Below, piece by piece: positions 30,149 through 39,720 of a stretch of 64,000 nt of DNA. The position numbers and the translations under genes were made by a program. Origin of the DNA: Sneathiella sedimenti (GTDB taxonomy: Bacteria; Pseudomonadota; Alphaproteobacteria; Sneathiellales; Sneathiellaceae); the NCBI RefSeq assembly GCF_017313765.1, contig NZ_JAFLNC010000001.1:248001-312000 (forward strand), read 5' to 3'. How positions within the stretch are numbered: the first letter of the stretch is position 1; every line of letters starts with the position of its first letter. Below the pieces are notes generated by a model, which searched no databases, had not been told where the DNA came from, and saw only the letters and a program-made list of their open reading frames with translations.

Positions 30149-30862
30149 ATGAGTATTCCTGTAATTGGCATAACCCTCGATTCAGAGGACCCCGGCGGCT
30201 ATTCCAATATGCCCTGGTACGCGCTTCGGCAAAACTATGCAGATGTCGTAGTTGCCAGCGGCGGCCTGCCGCTTGCCCTCCCCCATGAGCCCGATCATGT
30301 CGAGGACTATGTCAAAAAGCTCGACGGGCTTGTCGTTACCGGCGGTGCGTTCGACGTTGACCCGAGCATGTTTGGCGCAACAACGCGACATGATACGGTC
30401 ATTACAAAGGATCGGCGCACCTTGTTCGAGAAGAATATCACCGAGGCGATGCTGGCCGCGAACAAGCCGGTCCTCGGAATCTGCGGAGGGCAACAGTTGC
30501 TGCATGTAATATTGGGCGGAACGCTGATCCAGCATATCCCGGATGAAGTGGATAATCCCCTCGCCCATGAACAGCCTAACCCGCGCACTGAAGCTGGACA
30601 TACTGTCAAAGTAACTCCCGGGACCTTGTTGCACCGTATTGTTGGCACTGACATTCTTGCGGTCAACAGCGCCCACCATCAGGCAGCAAAGGACATTAGC
30701 GAGAATATCATCGTCAATGCGCTTGCTGAAGACGGCGTAATCGAAGGGATTGAGGACAGTCGTTACCGCTTCTGCCTCGGGGTTCAGTGGCATCCTGAAT
30801 ATCTGATCTCAAATGGCGATCGGCAGATCATCGACGCCTTTGTCAACGCGTCTGCTGCCTGA
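30149..30862 (+). CDS. Class I glutamine-amidotransferase-like hydrolase (peptidase C26, PuuD-like)
   Basis: A 237-residue triad hydrolase. Nucleophile Cys112 (LGICGGQQLL), His215 and Glu217 (QWHPEY). The family includes gamma-glutamyl-GABA hydrolase PuuD and related gamma-glutamyl hydrolases; the GGAFDVDP segment near 65 is typical of them. No other putrescine genes are adjacent, so the substrate is open. It starts a plus-strand run with rluB and rsmD, only 3 bp before rluB. Confidence 0.87.
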   Translation: MSIPVIGITLDSEDPGGYSNMPWYALRQNYADVVVASGGLPLALPHEPDHVEDYVKKLDGLVVTGGAFDVDPSMFGATTRHDTVITKDRRTLFEKNITEAMLAANKPVLGICGGQQLLHVILGGTLIQHIPDEVDNPLAHEQPNPRTEAGHTVKVTPGTLLHRIVGTDILAVNSAHHQAAKDISENIIVNALAEDGVIEGIEDSRYRFCLGVQWHPEYLISNGDRQIIDAFVNASAA

Positions 30863-30865
30863 CCA

Positions 30866-31756
30866 ATGACAACAGAAACCCCACAAAAAGAGCGGATCGC
30901 CAAACGCATGGCACGGGCAGGTCTTTGTTCCCGCCGCGAAGCTGAACGCTGGATCGAGGCCGGACGGGTTACCGTCAATGGCAAAACGTTGGATAGTGCC
31001 GCCTTTACGGTTGCCCCAGAGGACCATATCACCGTTGACGGAAAGGATATTCCCGCGCTCGAGCGGCCGCGACTTTGGCGTTATCACAAACCGCCGGGCC
31101 TGGTAACGAGCCACAAGGATGAAAAAGGGCGCGACACCGTGTTTGACAAACTACCCGAGGAGTTACCCCGCGTGATATCCGTGGGTCGTCTCGATCTGAA
31201 CTCGGAAGGCCTGTTGCTCCTCACCAATGACGGGGAACTTGCCCGCAAACTTGAGTTACCTGCAACTGGCTGGAAACGGAAGTATCGCGTCCGTGTTCAT
31301 GGTCATCCGAGAGATGCCGACATGGAAAAGCTGGCAAAAGGCATCACTGTAGAAGGCGTCCGGTATGGATCGATTGATGGAACCATCGACAGCACAAAGG
31401 GCGCGAACAGCTGGCTCACCATTTCCTTGCGTGAAGGGAAAAACCGCGAAGTCCGCAAAGTAATGGAATACTTCGGCTACTCGGTATCACGCTTGATCCG
31501 AATTTCCTATGGCCCATTATCACTGGGTGACCTCCCCGCTGGCGCGGTAGACGAAGTAAAATCCAAGATCCTGCGGGACCAGATGGGCGTCGAGAAATTT
31601 GACGACCAATCTGCCCCCCCACAACTAGGACAGCGACCACCGAGGGGGAAACGGCAAGCAATTAAAAGGTCTTCTCCCGCACCGGCTGGCCCGTCAACGG
31701 CGCCGCGCAAAAAAGGAACCCTTAAGGCCCGTCCTTCGCCTAAAAGAACAAGCTGA
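30866..31756 (+). CDS. rluB: RNA pseudouridine synthase, RsuA/RluB type
   Basis: Pseudouridine synthase of 296 residues: N-terminal S4 domain (RIAKRMARAGLCSRREAERWIEAGRVTVNG, about 7-36), catalytic domain with Asp in GRLDLNSEGLLLL (near 113), and a basic, Pro/Lys-rich C-terminal tail of about 45 residues, as often seen in alphaproteobacterial RluB. It likely modifies U2605 of 23S rRNA; RsuA/RluE specificity cannot be excluded from sequence alone. Its TGA shares one base with the rsmD start. Confidence 0.9.
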   Translation: MTTETPQKERIAKRMARAGLCSRREAERWIEAGRVTVNGKTLDSAAFTVAPEDHITVDGKDIPALERPRLWRYHKPPGLVTSHKDEKGRDTVFDKLPEELPRVISVGRLDLNSEGLLLLTNDGELARKLELPATGWKRKYRVRVHGHPRDADMEKLAKGITVEGVRYGSIDGTIDSTKGANSWLTISLREGKNREVRKVMEYFGYSVSRLIRISYGPLSLGDLPAGAVDEVKSKILRDQMGVEKFDDQSAPPQLGQRPPRGKRQAIKRSSPAPAGPSTAPRKKGTLKARPSPKRTS

Positions 31757-32361
31757 TGCGCATCGTTGGCGGCACATTCAGGGGCAAGAAACTGTTGCTG
31801 CCGACGGATAAGCATGTTCGACCAACATCCGATCGCGCGCGGGAGGCCCTTTTTAATATTCTTGGCCATGACAGGGAAATGCGCCGGGAACAAGGGCCGC
31901 TTCCCTGCGACGCCATTGTACTGGATATGTTTGCGGGCACAGGCGCGCTCGGGCTGGAAGCGCTCTCACGGGGAGCAACGCATGTCACCTTTATCGATAA
32001 TCGTGCGGCGAGCCTCAAGCTTGTCGAGGAGAATGTGAAGAACTTAGGAGCGCGCAGTTCCACAGATATCCTGCGGCGTGACGCCGTCAATCCGGGAAAG
32101 CCCGGTCAGCCGTACGACCTGGTCCTCATGGATCCACCTTATGGCGAGGATCTCGCAGGCCCTGCCCTTTCGGCGCTGGCAAAAAATGGCTGGTTGAAAC
32201 CCGAAGCCGTCATCATGATTGAAGTTGCCGCGAAAGAAAGTCTCAATACCCCGACGGAATTTAAGGTGATCAAGGAGCGGACATATGGCGCCGCCAAGCT
32301 TATTTTTCTGCGCTTAGACCCGGATCAATGTGACGATACTTCTCAAATTGATCCACAATAA
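31756..32361 (+). CDS. rsmD: 16S rRNA (guanine966-N2)-methyltransferase
   Basis: Rossmann-fold methyltransferase of 201 residues. SAM-binding DMFAGTGALGLEAL at about 57-70 and the catalytic DPPY at 126-129. It is coupled to rluB through overlapping TGATG. The last 62 bases of the gene overlap the 3' end of the PhyH-type gene read from the other strand; both frames carry real protein sequence there. Confidence 0.94.
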   Translation: MRIVGGTFRGKKLLLPTDKHVRPTSDRAREALFNILGHDREMRREQGPLPCDAIVLDMFAGTGALGLEALSRGATHVTFIDNRAASLKLVEENVKNLGARSSTDILRRDAVNPGKPGQPYDLVLMDPPYGEDLAGPALSALAKNGWLKPEAVIMIEVAAKESLNTPTEFKVIKERTYGAAKLIFLRLDPDQCDDTSQIDPQ

Positions 32362-33118
32362 GGCTGCGCCGCGCGTCGAACGACGGGGGTTGGCTCATAT
32401 TGATCAAAGGTTCGGCAAGTGGATCGAACGCCCTGTTTTGAAATTCCAGCGATAAGCTGACCCGTGGATTCTTCGCCGCCTCTGTGTAAGCCCCTCCCCA
32501 GTGATAGAGATCCTGTGGCCAACCAAGAAGCGAGCCCGCCTTGACCGGAAGCGCCTTTGCGTCGAGAGGATCGGGATTAAAAGGCATGGGTGAACCGTTA
32601 GCCGCCTTTAATCGCGATTGAGGCACGACATACATACAGCCATTGCTCTCATCCGTATCAGTTAGTGGCAGCCAAAGGGACAAGCTCATGAGAACGGCGT
32701 CGTCCCCCTCTCCGAAGACTGTTTCTGCGTCACAATCGCGATGCGGGGGCCAGCCGCGTGCCCCTTCGCGATCCAGATGCCAGGCCCAAAGGTTAGGAAG
32801 AACGCCAAAACTCTCGCCAAGAAAGTGACGCAGCAAGACACCAAGTCGCGCGAACAGGTGCCAGGGCTGATCATAAAGATAGATATACACCGGTGCGATG
32901 CCCCGGCCTGAAAGCGTGTATATCGCGTTTCTTATCGGCGCCAACTCATCCTCCGCAAACAAGGGTGGAAGAGATAGATACCCCTCCTTCCAGAACGCGG
33001 CAGAGATATCTGTCAGTGTCGATCCGCGGAAAGTAATCTCATTAACGGAAACCTTCTCCCCAATGCTCAAGCCGGGAGCGAGTGAGAGCCAATCCTCCGC
33101 TGTCAGGGGTTCAGGCAT
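32300..33118 (-). CDS. Phytanoyl-CoA dioxygenase (PhyH) family protein
   Basis: Fe(II)/2-oxoglutarate dioxygenase-like protein of 272 residues. The facial triad reads His126-x-Asp128 (PPHRDCD) and the distal His206 (LYHWGG), with Arg219 (NPRVSLSLEF) for 2-oxoglutarate. The substrate is unknown: PhyH relatives hydroxylate CoA esters, ectoine and small metabolites. The ATG at 33116-33118 overlaps the flavoprotein stop (8 bases), so the two are translationally coupled. A TTG 5 codons upstream is possible. Confidence 0.82.
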   Translation of the reverse strand: MPEPLTAEDWLSLAPGLSIGEKVSVNEITFRGSTLTDISAAFWKEGYLSLPPLFAEDELAPIRNAIYTLSGRGIAPVYIYLYDQPWHLFARLGVLLRHFLGESFGVLPNLWAWHLDREGARGWPPHRDCDAETVFGEGDDAVLMSLSLWLPLTDTDESNGCMYVVPQSRLKAANGSPMPFNPDPLDAKALPVKAGSLLGWPQDLYHWGGAYTEAAKNPRVSLSLEFQNRAFDPLAEPLINMSQPPSFDARRSLIVDQFEKYRHIDPGLSAEK

Positions 33119-34304
33119 ATTGCCCCGCGACAAATCCGGATGACCAGGCCCATTGAAAATTATACCCGCCGAGAAAGCCGGTGACGTCCACAGCTTCGCC
33201 GATGAAATAGAGACCGGCCACGGATTTTACTTCCATGGTCTTCGAGTGGAGTGCCGACGTGCAGACCCCGCCGACAGTCACCTCTGCCTTTGCATACCCT
33301 TCTGTTCCGCTTGGATTAATATTAACCAGTTTAATTGATTTTACTATTTCCTGAACTTTATGGTCCGACAGATTGCCAAGTTCAGGCAAGTCCTTAAACT
33401 CTCGAAGGAGGGACGTGGCGAGGCGACTGGCAAGAAACTCCTTAAGAAGACTGTTCACTTTAAGTTTCGGTTGGCTCCTTCTTTTTTCCTTCAGCAAACC
33501 GGCAAGATCCACATCGGGTAGAAAATCGATCATGACAGCTTCCCCGGCGCGCCAAAATGAGGAAATCTGCAAGATGGCAGGACCACTTAGGCCCCGATGA
33601 GTAAAGAGAAGATTCTCCCGAAACTGGATTTTCCCGATACGGATACTGACATCTGCAGAAACTCCCGTCAGGTCTGCGAACCGGTCCTTATCCACCTGCT
33701 CAAACGTGAAAGGGACCAATCCCGGGCGCGGCGGCGCAAGCGGAAGATCAAAGGCCTTTGCGACGCGATAGGCAAAGTCATTTGCCCCGAGCTTCGGAAT
33801 CGAAAGCCCCCCGGTCGCAATAACAACGCTCTCTGCTTCGATAAATTGCGTCCCCGTGGAAACCAGGAAAGAATTTTCCCTGCGCTCAATATGATCTGCG
33901 CCCGTTCCTTCCCAAATCGTGATGCCGTTCGCGGCACATTCCGCCTCCAGCATGGCGGTAATCTGCTTGGCACTTTCATCACAAAATAGCTGGCCTAATT
34001 TCTTTTCGTGATAGGCGATGCCGTGCTTCTCAACAAGAGTGATGAAATCAGATTGTGTATATTGACGAAGGGCGGACTTACAGAAATGCGGATTATCGGA
34101 AATAAATCTGTCAGGTGCCGCAAGGATATTCGTGAAATTGCACCGGCCGCCGCCCGAAATAAGGATTTTCTGCCCGCATTTATTCGTTTTTTCCAGAACG
34201 AGGACCTTTCGGCTACGTTTTCCGGCCTCGATCGCGCACATCATCCCCGCCGCCCCCGCACCGACAACAACTACATCAAATTTCATCGCGCTCGCGGAAC
34301 TCAT
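33111..34304 (-). CDS. HI0933/BaiN family FAD-dependent oxidoreductase
   Basis: A flavoprotein of about 397 residues with an N-terminal Rossmann motif (VVVVGAGAAGMMCAIEAG), the CGQKILISGGGRCNFTN loop characteristic of HI0933-like proteins and a C-terminal FLGGYNFQWAWSSGFVAG block. Relatives reduce or oxidise aromatic or steroid ketones (BaiN), but most are uncharacterised. The start is ambiguous: ATG 34304, or ATG 34286, which begins MKFDVVVVGAGAAG. It follows mutL by 39 bp and overlaps the dioxygenase gene, suggesting a two-component oxidation step. Confidence 0.88.
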   Translation of the reverse strand: MSSASAMKFDVVVVGAGAAGMMCAIEAGKRSRKVLVLEKTNKCGQKILISGGGRCNFTNILAAPDRFISDNPHFCKSALRQYTQSDFITLVEKHGIAYHEKKLGQLFCDESAKQITAMLEAECAANGITIWEGTGADHIERRENSFLVSTGTQFIEAESVVIATGGLSIPKLGANDFAYRVAKAFDLPLAPPRPGLVPFTFEQVDKDRFADLTGVSADVSIRIGKIQFRENLLFTHRGLSGPAILQISSFWRAGEAVMIDFLPDVDLAGLLKEKRRSQPKLKVNSLLKEFLASRLATSLLREFKDLPELGNLSDHKVQEIVKSIKLVNINPSGTEGYAKAEVTVGGVCTSALHSKTMEVKSVAGLYFIGEAVDVTGFLGGYNFQWAWSSGFVAGQYA

Positions 34305-34343
34305 ACACGTCAACTTTGTTCAGGTTTTCTTTAGGACTGGCTT

Positions 34344-36179
34344 TTACCGGCGACCAAATAATTTTTCAATGTCACCGAGCTGCAATTCTACATATGTGGG
34401 CCGGCCATGATTGCATTGACCGCTATGGGGCGTGACCTCCATCTCGCGCAGCAAGGCATTCATCTCATCGATCGAAAGCCGTCTCCCTGCACGAACCGAA
34501 CCGTGACACGCCATTGTCGCGCAGACATCGTCAAGCCGATCCTTCAATGATAGCGCGGTATCGAGTTCGCCAAGATCATCTGCCAGGTCCTGCACCAATC
34601 CCTTGATGTTGCACTCCCCCAGCATAGCCGGTGTCTCACGCACGACTATGGCGCCCACGCCGAAGGGTTCGAGAACCAATCCCATTTCGGCCAGTTCTTC
34701 CGCCCGTTCGACGACGCGATTTGCCGATACCTCGTCAAGCTCGACCACCTCCGGCAAAAGAAGCATCTGTCTGGCTACTCCTTTTTCAGATAGCTGCTTT
34801 TTCATGCGCTCCATCACCAGCCGTTCATGCGCTGCATGCTGATCGACAAGGACGAGACCGTTTGTGGTCTGCGCAACGATATATGTTTCATGAAGCTGGC
34901 TGCGGGCCGCGCCTAAGGGATATTGCTCCAAGGCCCGGACTTTCTCCTGTTGCTGGGGAGATTCATCACTTCCGCGCGCACTTGGCGGATTTTGTGTGGT
35001 AAACGGCGCTTGAAACTCCGCCGCGGCTTCCGCCAGCCCATAGGAAGGAGGGCTCGTTGGGCTGTCATTCCAGCGCCCCCAGCTCGCCGCCGGTCGGGTG
35101 GCAGACTGAATAGGAAGTGGGGTGTTTTGTGGTCGGAATGCCCCCAACGCCTGTCCGGATATCGTGGAGGAGGCCCGATGCCCATGCTCCGCCAGCGCAT
35201 GACGTAGCGATCCAACGATCAGCCCACGTACACCCCCTGAATCGCGAAACCGGACCTCTGCCTTGGCCGGATGCACATTGACGTCCACCTGGTCCGCCGG
35301 CAGCTCCAGGAACAGGGCGAGAAGCGGGTGACGATTACGCGCCAGCAGGTCCATATAGGCACCGCGCACCGCGCCAGTGAAAAGCTTGTCACGCACCGGG
35401 CGGCCATTAACGAACATGAACTGCATCATCGCGTTGCCCCGGTTAAATGTTGGAACGCCCGCAAAACCGGCAAGTTTCACGCCCTCACGCTCCGCTTCGA
35501 TGCGGATAGCATTGTCGGCAAACTCCCGCCCCATAATGGCACCGAGGCGATCCAGCCAGGCGTCGAAAAGATCGCCCTCTGATCCAGTAACACGAAGGGC
35601 AGCGCGATTTTCATCGGACAGGGAAAAGGAAATGCCGGGGAATGCCATGGCGAGGCGGCGAACGACATCAAGGGCGGCGCCGAATTCGGATCGCTCGGTC
35701 TTCAGGAATTTAAGCCGCGCTGGTGTAGCAAAGAAAATGTCCCGCACCTCAACCCGCGTTCCCTTCTGCCCGCTCCCGGGCTCCGGCGCATGCTTTCTCC
35801 CGCCTTCAACCGACATTTTCCAGGCGGTATCATCTCCCTCCTGGCGCGCGGTGATGGTCATTCGGCTCACCGAAGCGATTGAGGGGATAGCCTCCCCGCG
35901 GAATCCCAGATTCTGGATGAAAACAAGATCATCATCGGGTAGCTTCGAGGTGGCGTGCCGTTCGAAGCAGAGCTCCAACTCTTCGGCACTCATGCCGCTT
36001 CCATTATCCGTCACGGTGATCAGGGAGCGGCCACCGTCTCGCATGACGACATCAATCCGGGTAGCGCCCGCATCGATCGCATTTTCCACCAGTTCCTTGA
36101 CGGCGGAAGCGGGGCGCTCAACCACTTCACCGGCGGCGATCTGATTGACGATATTATCGGGCAGGCGTCTTAAAGGCAT
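34344..36179 (-). CDS. mutL: DNA mismatch repair protein MutL, endonuclease-type
   Basis: MutL of 611 residues: GHL-ATPase N-domain ([14 protein letters not shown] near 29, DNGSGM, GFRGEA) and a C-terminal dimerisation domain. The C-domain carries the nicking-endonuclease motif DQHA-x2-E-x4-E starting at about Asp446, plus ACHGSVRAG and the CNHGRP end, so it should be an endonuclease-active MutL, as in MutH-less bacteria. A Pro/Ser-rich linker of about 90 residues (345-435) joins the domains. mutS is not in the window. Confidence 0.96.
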   Translation of the reverse strand: MPLRRLPDNIVNQIAAGEVVERPASAVKELVENAIDAGATRIDVVMRDGGRSLITVTDNGSGMSAEELELCFERHATSKLPDDDLVFIQNLGFRGEAIPSIASVSRMTITARQEGDDTAWKMSVEGGRKHAPEPGSGQKGTRVEVRDIFFATPARLKFLKTERSEFGAALDVVRRLAMAFPGISFSLSDENRAALRVTGSEGDLFDAWLDRLGAIMGREFADNAIRIEAEREGVKLAGFAGVPTFNRGNAMMQFMFVNGRPVRDKLFTGAVRGAYMDLLARNRHPLLALFLELPADQVDVNVHPAKAEVRFRDSGGVRGLIVGSLRHALAEHGHRASSTISGQALGAFRPQNTPLPIQSATRPAASWGRWNDSPTSPPSYGLAEAAAEFQAPFTTQNPPSARGSDESPQQQEKVRALEQYPLGAARSQLHETYIVAQTTNGLVLVDQHAAHERLVMERMKKQLSEKGVARQMLLLPEVVELDEVSANRVVERAEELAEMGLVLEPFGVGAIVVRETPAMLGECNIKGLVQDLADDLGELDTALSLKDRLDDVCATMACHGSVRAGRRLSIDEMNALLREMEVTPHSGQCNHGRPTYVELQLGDIEKLFGRR

Positions 36180-36247
36180 AGTCGATCCATCAGGAATTTT
36201 CAGAGAGACCTTAGCAAAATAGGAAGGGCCGGCCTAGAGTTCCCTGC

Positions 36248-37597
36248 CTAATTCTTTTCGGCGCCCTTGCCTTTCTCCTCAAGGTTTTCCGGCTTGCCGG
36301 CAACGACGACAATCAGCCTATCCGGATCAAGGAGTTTTTGTGCAACGCGCTTGATATCGTCCTGTGTCACGGAATTTATCAGGTTGGGGCGATCATTCAG
36401 ATAATCGATCGGAAGATTGCTGAACTGCATGGCGACCAGGATATCGGCAATGCGGTCATTGGATGACAGGCTAAGCGGGAAGGAACCATTGAGATAGGTT
36501 TTTGCCGCGGCGAGCTCCTCCTCTGTTACGCCGTTTTCGCGAATACGCAGAAGTTCGGCCTCAACCAGATCAAGGGCCTCCTTGACGGAGCTATTGCTGG
36601 TTCCAAATCCACCCATTTGCAGGCCGGCGGCTTTCATCGGATAGAGATAGCTATATACAGAGTAGACCAGCCCCCGCTTCTCGCGAATCTCTTCGGTAAG
36701 GCGGGACTGAAAGCTTCCGCCGCCCAGAATATAATTCAGCACATAGGCCGCATAGTAATCGGGATCATCCCGTTTCACGCCCTGCCCACCGAAGACAACA
36801 ACACTCTGCGGGATATCCTGCGGAATTATTTTAACGGCGGCTTCTGATAGCGGGGCCGTCTGCGGGATCGCGGCAATCTCCGCCTTAGCCGGCAGGTCAC
36901 TGAAGGTTTTGTCAAGGAGCGGCCCGAGTTCTTCCGCCGTGATATCGCCGACGACGCCGATCAGCATATTATCCCTACCGATCCGCGTCCGGGCAAAGGC
37001 GGCAAGATCCTCACGGGTAATCGCTGCCATTGTGTCCATTGTGCCTTCAGACGGCTGGGCGTAGGGATGATCCCCGAAAGCGAGTTCAAACCAGGCGCGT
37101 CCGGCCAGACTATCGGGATCTGAGAGTTTCCGGTCAAGTGACGACAGAATTTGACCGCGAATACGTTCTACAGGCTCCTCATCGAAACGTGGATCCGTAA
37201 TGGCAGTGCCGAAAAGACGAAATGCCTCGTCTGTATTTTCGCTTAAAGTCTTGATGCTTCCTGAAAAGCTATCCTTGCTGGCATCAAATCCGAGTTGAAT
37301 GGCCAAATCAGAGAGGCGCTCCTGAAAGGCCTTGCTATCAAGCTCTCCAGCCCCCTCATCCATTGTAGAGGATACGAGATAGGCGAGTCCTGCCTTATCC
37401 GCGGGATCGAGACTTGCCCCGCCCCGCCACGCAACATTCATGCTGACAATCGGGATAGAAGGCTCTTCCACCAGCCAGGCTTTGATACCGCCGGGACTGG
37501 TTACCTCAGTCACCTCTACCGCCCTTGCTGGCAAGCTGAACAGAAGGAGGAATACAATAGTCAAAGCGGCTGAGATCTGACGATGAACGTGAAACAT
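36248..37597 (-). CDS. M16 family peptidase-like protein, zinc motif lost (partner subunit)
   Basis: An exported M16-fold protein of 449 residues, starting at an ATG preceded by GGGAG and followed by a signal peptide (cleavage about LPARA). Where the active relative has HxxEH, this chain reads LVSSTMDEG, so it cannot bind zinc. The glycine-rich flexible loop of M16 (GGGSFQSRLTEEIREKRGLVYSVYSYLY) is intact. Active/inactive M16 pairs behave as heterodimers (as in mitochondrial processing peptidase). Starts 10 bases after the active copy. Confidence 0.9.
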   Translation of the reverse strand: MFHVHRQISAALTIVFLLLFSLPARAVEVTEVTSPGGIKAWLVEEPSIPIVSMNVAWRGGASLDPADKAGLAYLVSSTMDEGAGELDSKAFQERLSDLAIQLGFDASKDSFSGSIKTLSENTDEAFRLFGTAITDPRFDEEPVERIRGQILSSLDRKLSDPDSLAGRAWFELAFGDHPYAQPSEGTMDTMAAITREDLAAFARTRIGRDNMLIGVVGDITAEELGPLLDKTFSDLPAKAEIAAIPQTAPLSEAAVKIIPQDIPQSVVVFGGQGVKRDDPDYYAAYVLNYILGGGSFQSRLTEEIREKRGLVYSVYSYLYPMKAAGLQMGGFGTSNSSVKEALDLVEAELLRIRENGVTEEELAAAKTYLNGSFPLSLSSNDRIADILVAMQFSNLPIDYLNDRPNLINSVTQDDIKRVAQKLLDPDRLIVVVAGKPENLEEKGKGAEKN

Positions 37598-37607
37598 GAT
37601 TACTCCC

Positions 37608-38975
37608 TCAACTCTTCGCTGGCTCGGGCAAGAGACGTCCGACAACGGATTGCCGCTCATCGAAAAGCGCCTCGGCCGCGTTTTGAATTTCTGCCGCTGT
37701 CACCTTGGAAATATGCGTTGGCCAGTTGACTATATTCTCGATCGTCTCCCCGCTGGCGAGGGAGGACCCCAAGATATTCGCCGCTCCGCGAATACTGTCC
37801 CGCGCGTAGATCGCATCCGCAAGGAGCTTTTTCTTCGCACGGATTAACTCCTTTTCCGTCACCCCGTTCTTGACAATGTCCTCAATGGTCGCCTGAACTG
37901 CCGTTTCTATGTCTTCCAGGCTATGATCCGGAGTCGGGCTGCCATATAGAACGAAAGTTGATTTGTCATAGGAGCCGGATTGATAATAGGCGCCTGCATT
38001 CGTCGCAATTTTCTTTTCAACGACCAAGTCGTTATAGAGGCGGCTGGTCACCCCGCCTCCCAGAATCTGGCTTAGAACTTCCAGCGCCCGGACATTTTCT
38101 TGATCCTCGCTTCGAGCCGACGGAGCAAGGTAACTCTGGCGCCAGGACGGCTGCCGAACGCGCTTGTCACTCATCTCAATGACTCGCTTGGCAAGTTGCG
38201 GGGGTTCCTGCACACGTTCGCGTTTGGGGATTTCCCGCGCCGGGATCGGGCCATAATATTGTTCAGCTAGCTCAAAGACCTCCTCCGCATTGACATCACC
38301 CGCGACGACGAGGATCGCATTATTCGGCGCGTAATAAGTTTTGTACCAGTCCAGCGCATCTTCGGTGGTCAGGTTCTCAATCTCATGCCGCCACCCAATG
38401 ACCGGCGTGCCGTAAGGATGGGCAAGAAACTGCGCCGCATCGAACTGCTCCCCGAAAAGTGCGGCCGGATTATTGTCTGTGCGTTGGGACCGCTCTTCCA
38501 GAACGACTTTAAGTTCCGGCGCGACGATTTCATCCGTTAATATAAGATTGGTCATGCGGTCCGCCTCCATCTCCATGAAAAGCGGCAGCTTGTCCACACT
38601 GACATTTTGGAAATAGGCGGTATAGTCCTGTGACGTAAAGGCATTTTCCTGACCGCCGTTCTCCGCAACAATTTCCGAGAATTCACCCGGCTGTAACGTC
38701 TTCGTTCCCTTGAACATCAGATGCTCCAGAAAATGCGCGATGCCGGACTTTAGCGGTTTTTCATCAGCCGCCCCCACCTTGTACCACACCATATGAGTCA
38801 CGACGGGAGCACGGTGATCTTCCAGCACGACGACTTGCAGGCCGTTATCAAGCGTTGTCACCTTCGGATCGAACAAGGTTGGTATAGTCTCTTCAGCAAA
38901 AAGTCTCGTCGGACTGGTTGCGAAAATTATGCAGAGAGATAGAGAAATAATGAATAGCGGTCGTATCGGGCCCAT
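37608..38975 (-). CDS. M16 family zinc metallopeptidase (active subunit)
   Basis: A 455-residue exported insulinase-type peptidase. Signal peptide (cleavage about RLFAE), zinc motif HFLEH at 81-85 followed by the third ligand region ENGGQENAFTSQDY...EMEADRM, and a glycine-rich substrate loop GGGVTSRLYNDLVVEKKIATNAGAYY. It and the next gene (zinc motif lost) probably form a periplasmic heterodimer. Both follow the DUF3035 lipoprotein in the ileS-lspA operon. Confidence 0.93.
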   Translation of the reverse strand: MGPIRPLFIISLSLCIIFATSPTRLFAEETIPTLFDPKVTTLDNGLQVVVLEDHRAPVVTHMVWYKVGAADEKPLKSGIAHFLEHLMFKGTKTLQPGEFSEIVAENGGQENAFTSQDYTAYFQNVSVDKLPLFMEMEADRMTNLILTDEIVAPELKVVLEERSQRTDNNPAALFGEQFDAAQFLAHPYGTPVIGWRHEIENLTTEDALDWYKTYYAPNNAILVVAGDVNAEEVFELAEQYYGPIPAREIPKRERVQEPPQLAKRVIEMSDKRVRQPSWRQSYLAPSARSEDQENVRALEVLSQILGGGVTSRLYNDLVVEKKIATNAGAYYQSGSYDKSTFVLYGSPTPDHSLEDIETAVQATIEDIVKNGVTEKELIRAKKKLLADAIYARDSIRGAANILGSSLASGETIENIVNWPTHISKVTAAEIQNAAEALFDERQSVVGRLLPEPAKS

Positions 38976-39118
38976 AGGCTGCCTCCGGTCGCATTATAAC
39001 TGTTATCCTAAAATAAAGGATGAAGTGTCCTGATTTACAAGACTATACAGCCATTATTTATGAAGAAGATACCCTAAGGACGCAACGGCGGTCGAGCAAA
39101 TCGGTCTAACCACGCAGG

Positions 39119-39703
39119 TCAGTTAAACAACCCTTCCAGGAGCGCCCGTTTGCGCCGCTCGATGATCGGAGTTTCCGGCCCGGCCGCAGGGCTTTCGCCA
39201 AGCGCCGCGTTCTCCTGCAGTCGCTTCTTCTCTTTTGCCGGATCTACAACCGTGCCGAAAGGCGGCTGTTCCTGCCAGAACATGATTTTTTCCATGAAGG
39301 TTTCGTCATTTTCTGCGAGAACCGCAGTTTCCGTATCCACAATTTGGCGGATATTCGGGTCAACATTTTCGGCACCCGCCTGCCGCAGGAGGGCAAGTTC
39401 ACCCGTAGTGACACCCGCCGCGACCGCATCACTATGGGTCACGGGCGCCGTGTTAGTCTGGTTGCCTAGAAGGGCGGCTTTTGCGCTATTTTCCGCCAGT
39501 ACGTCTTGCGGTCCCTTCTGTCCGGGCGCAGGAGGACGAAGCGAGAAATCCGGCGGGATAATCAGCGGCGCCTTGGTAATGACCGTAAATTCGTCCGGCC
39601 CTTCCTTCTTTCCGATGCCAAGCGCCTGCTTCGTGCCTTCACAGCCCGTCAACAGAACTGCAGACAGCAGGACCAGCCCGGTCAAAATTCTCCCACTACG
39701 CAT
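39119..39703 (-). CDS. DUF3035 family lipoprotein (BamF-like)
   Basis: A lipoprotein of 194 residues with a lipobox LLTGC (Cys at about 21) and a mature DUF3035 region rich in Pro, Ala and Glu. Family members in Alphaproteobacteria have been described as an extra subunit (BamF) of the outer-membrane BAM complex; in this genome that is inference. The start is either ATG 39724 (overlapping the lspA stop by 4) or ATG 39703 with GAAGG upstream; I prefer the latter. It follows the prolipoprotein signal peptidase that would process it. Confidence 0.82.
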   Translation of the reverse strand: MRSGRILTGLVLLSAVLLTGCEGTKQALGIGKKEGPDEFTVITKAPLIIPPDFSLRPPAPGQKGPQDVLAENSAKAALLGNQTNTAPVTHSDAVAAGVTTGELALLRQAGAENVDPNIRQIVDTETAVLAENDETFMEKIMFWQEQPPFGTVVDPAKEKKRLQENAALGESPAAGPETPIIERRKRALLEGLFN

Positions 39704-39720
39704 GATATTGAAACCTTCCC

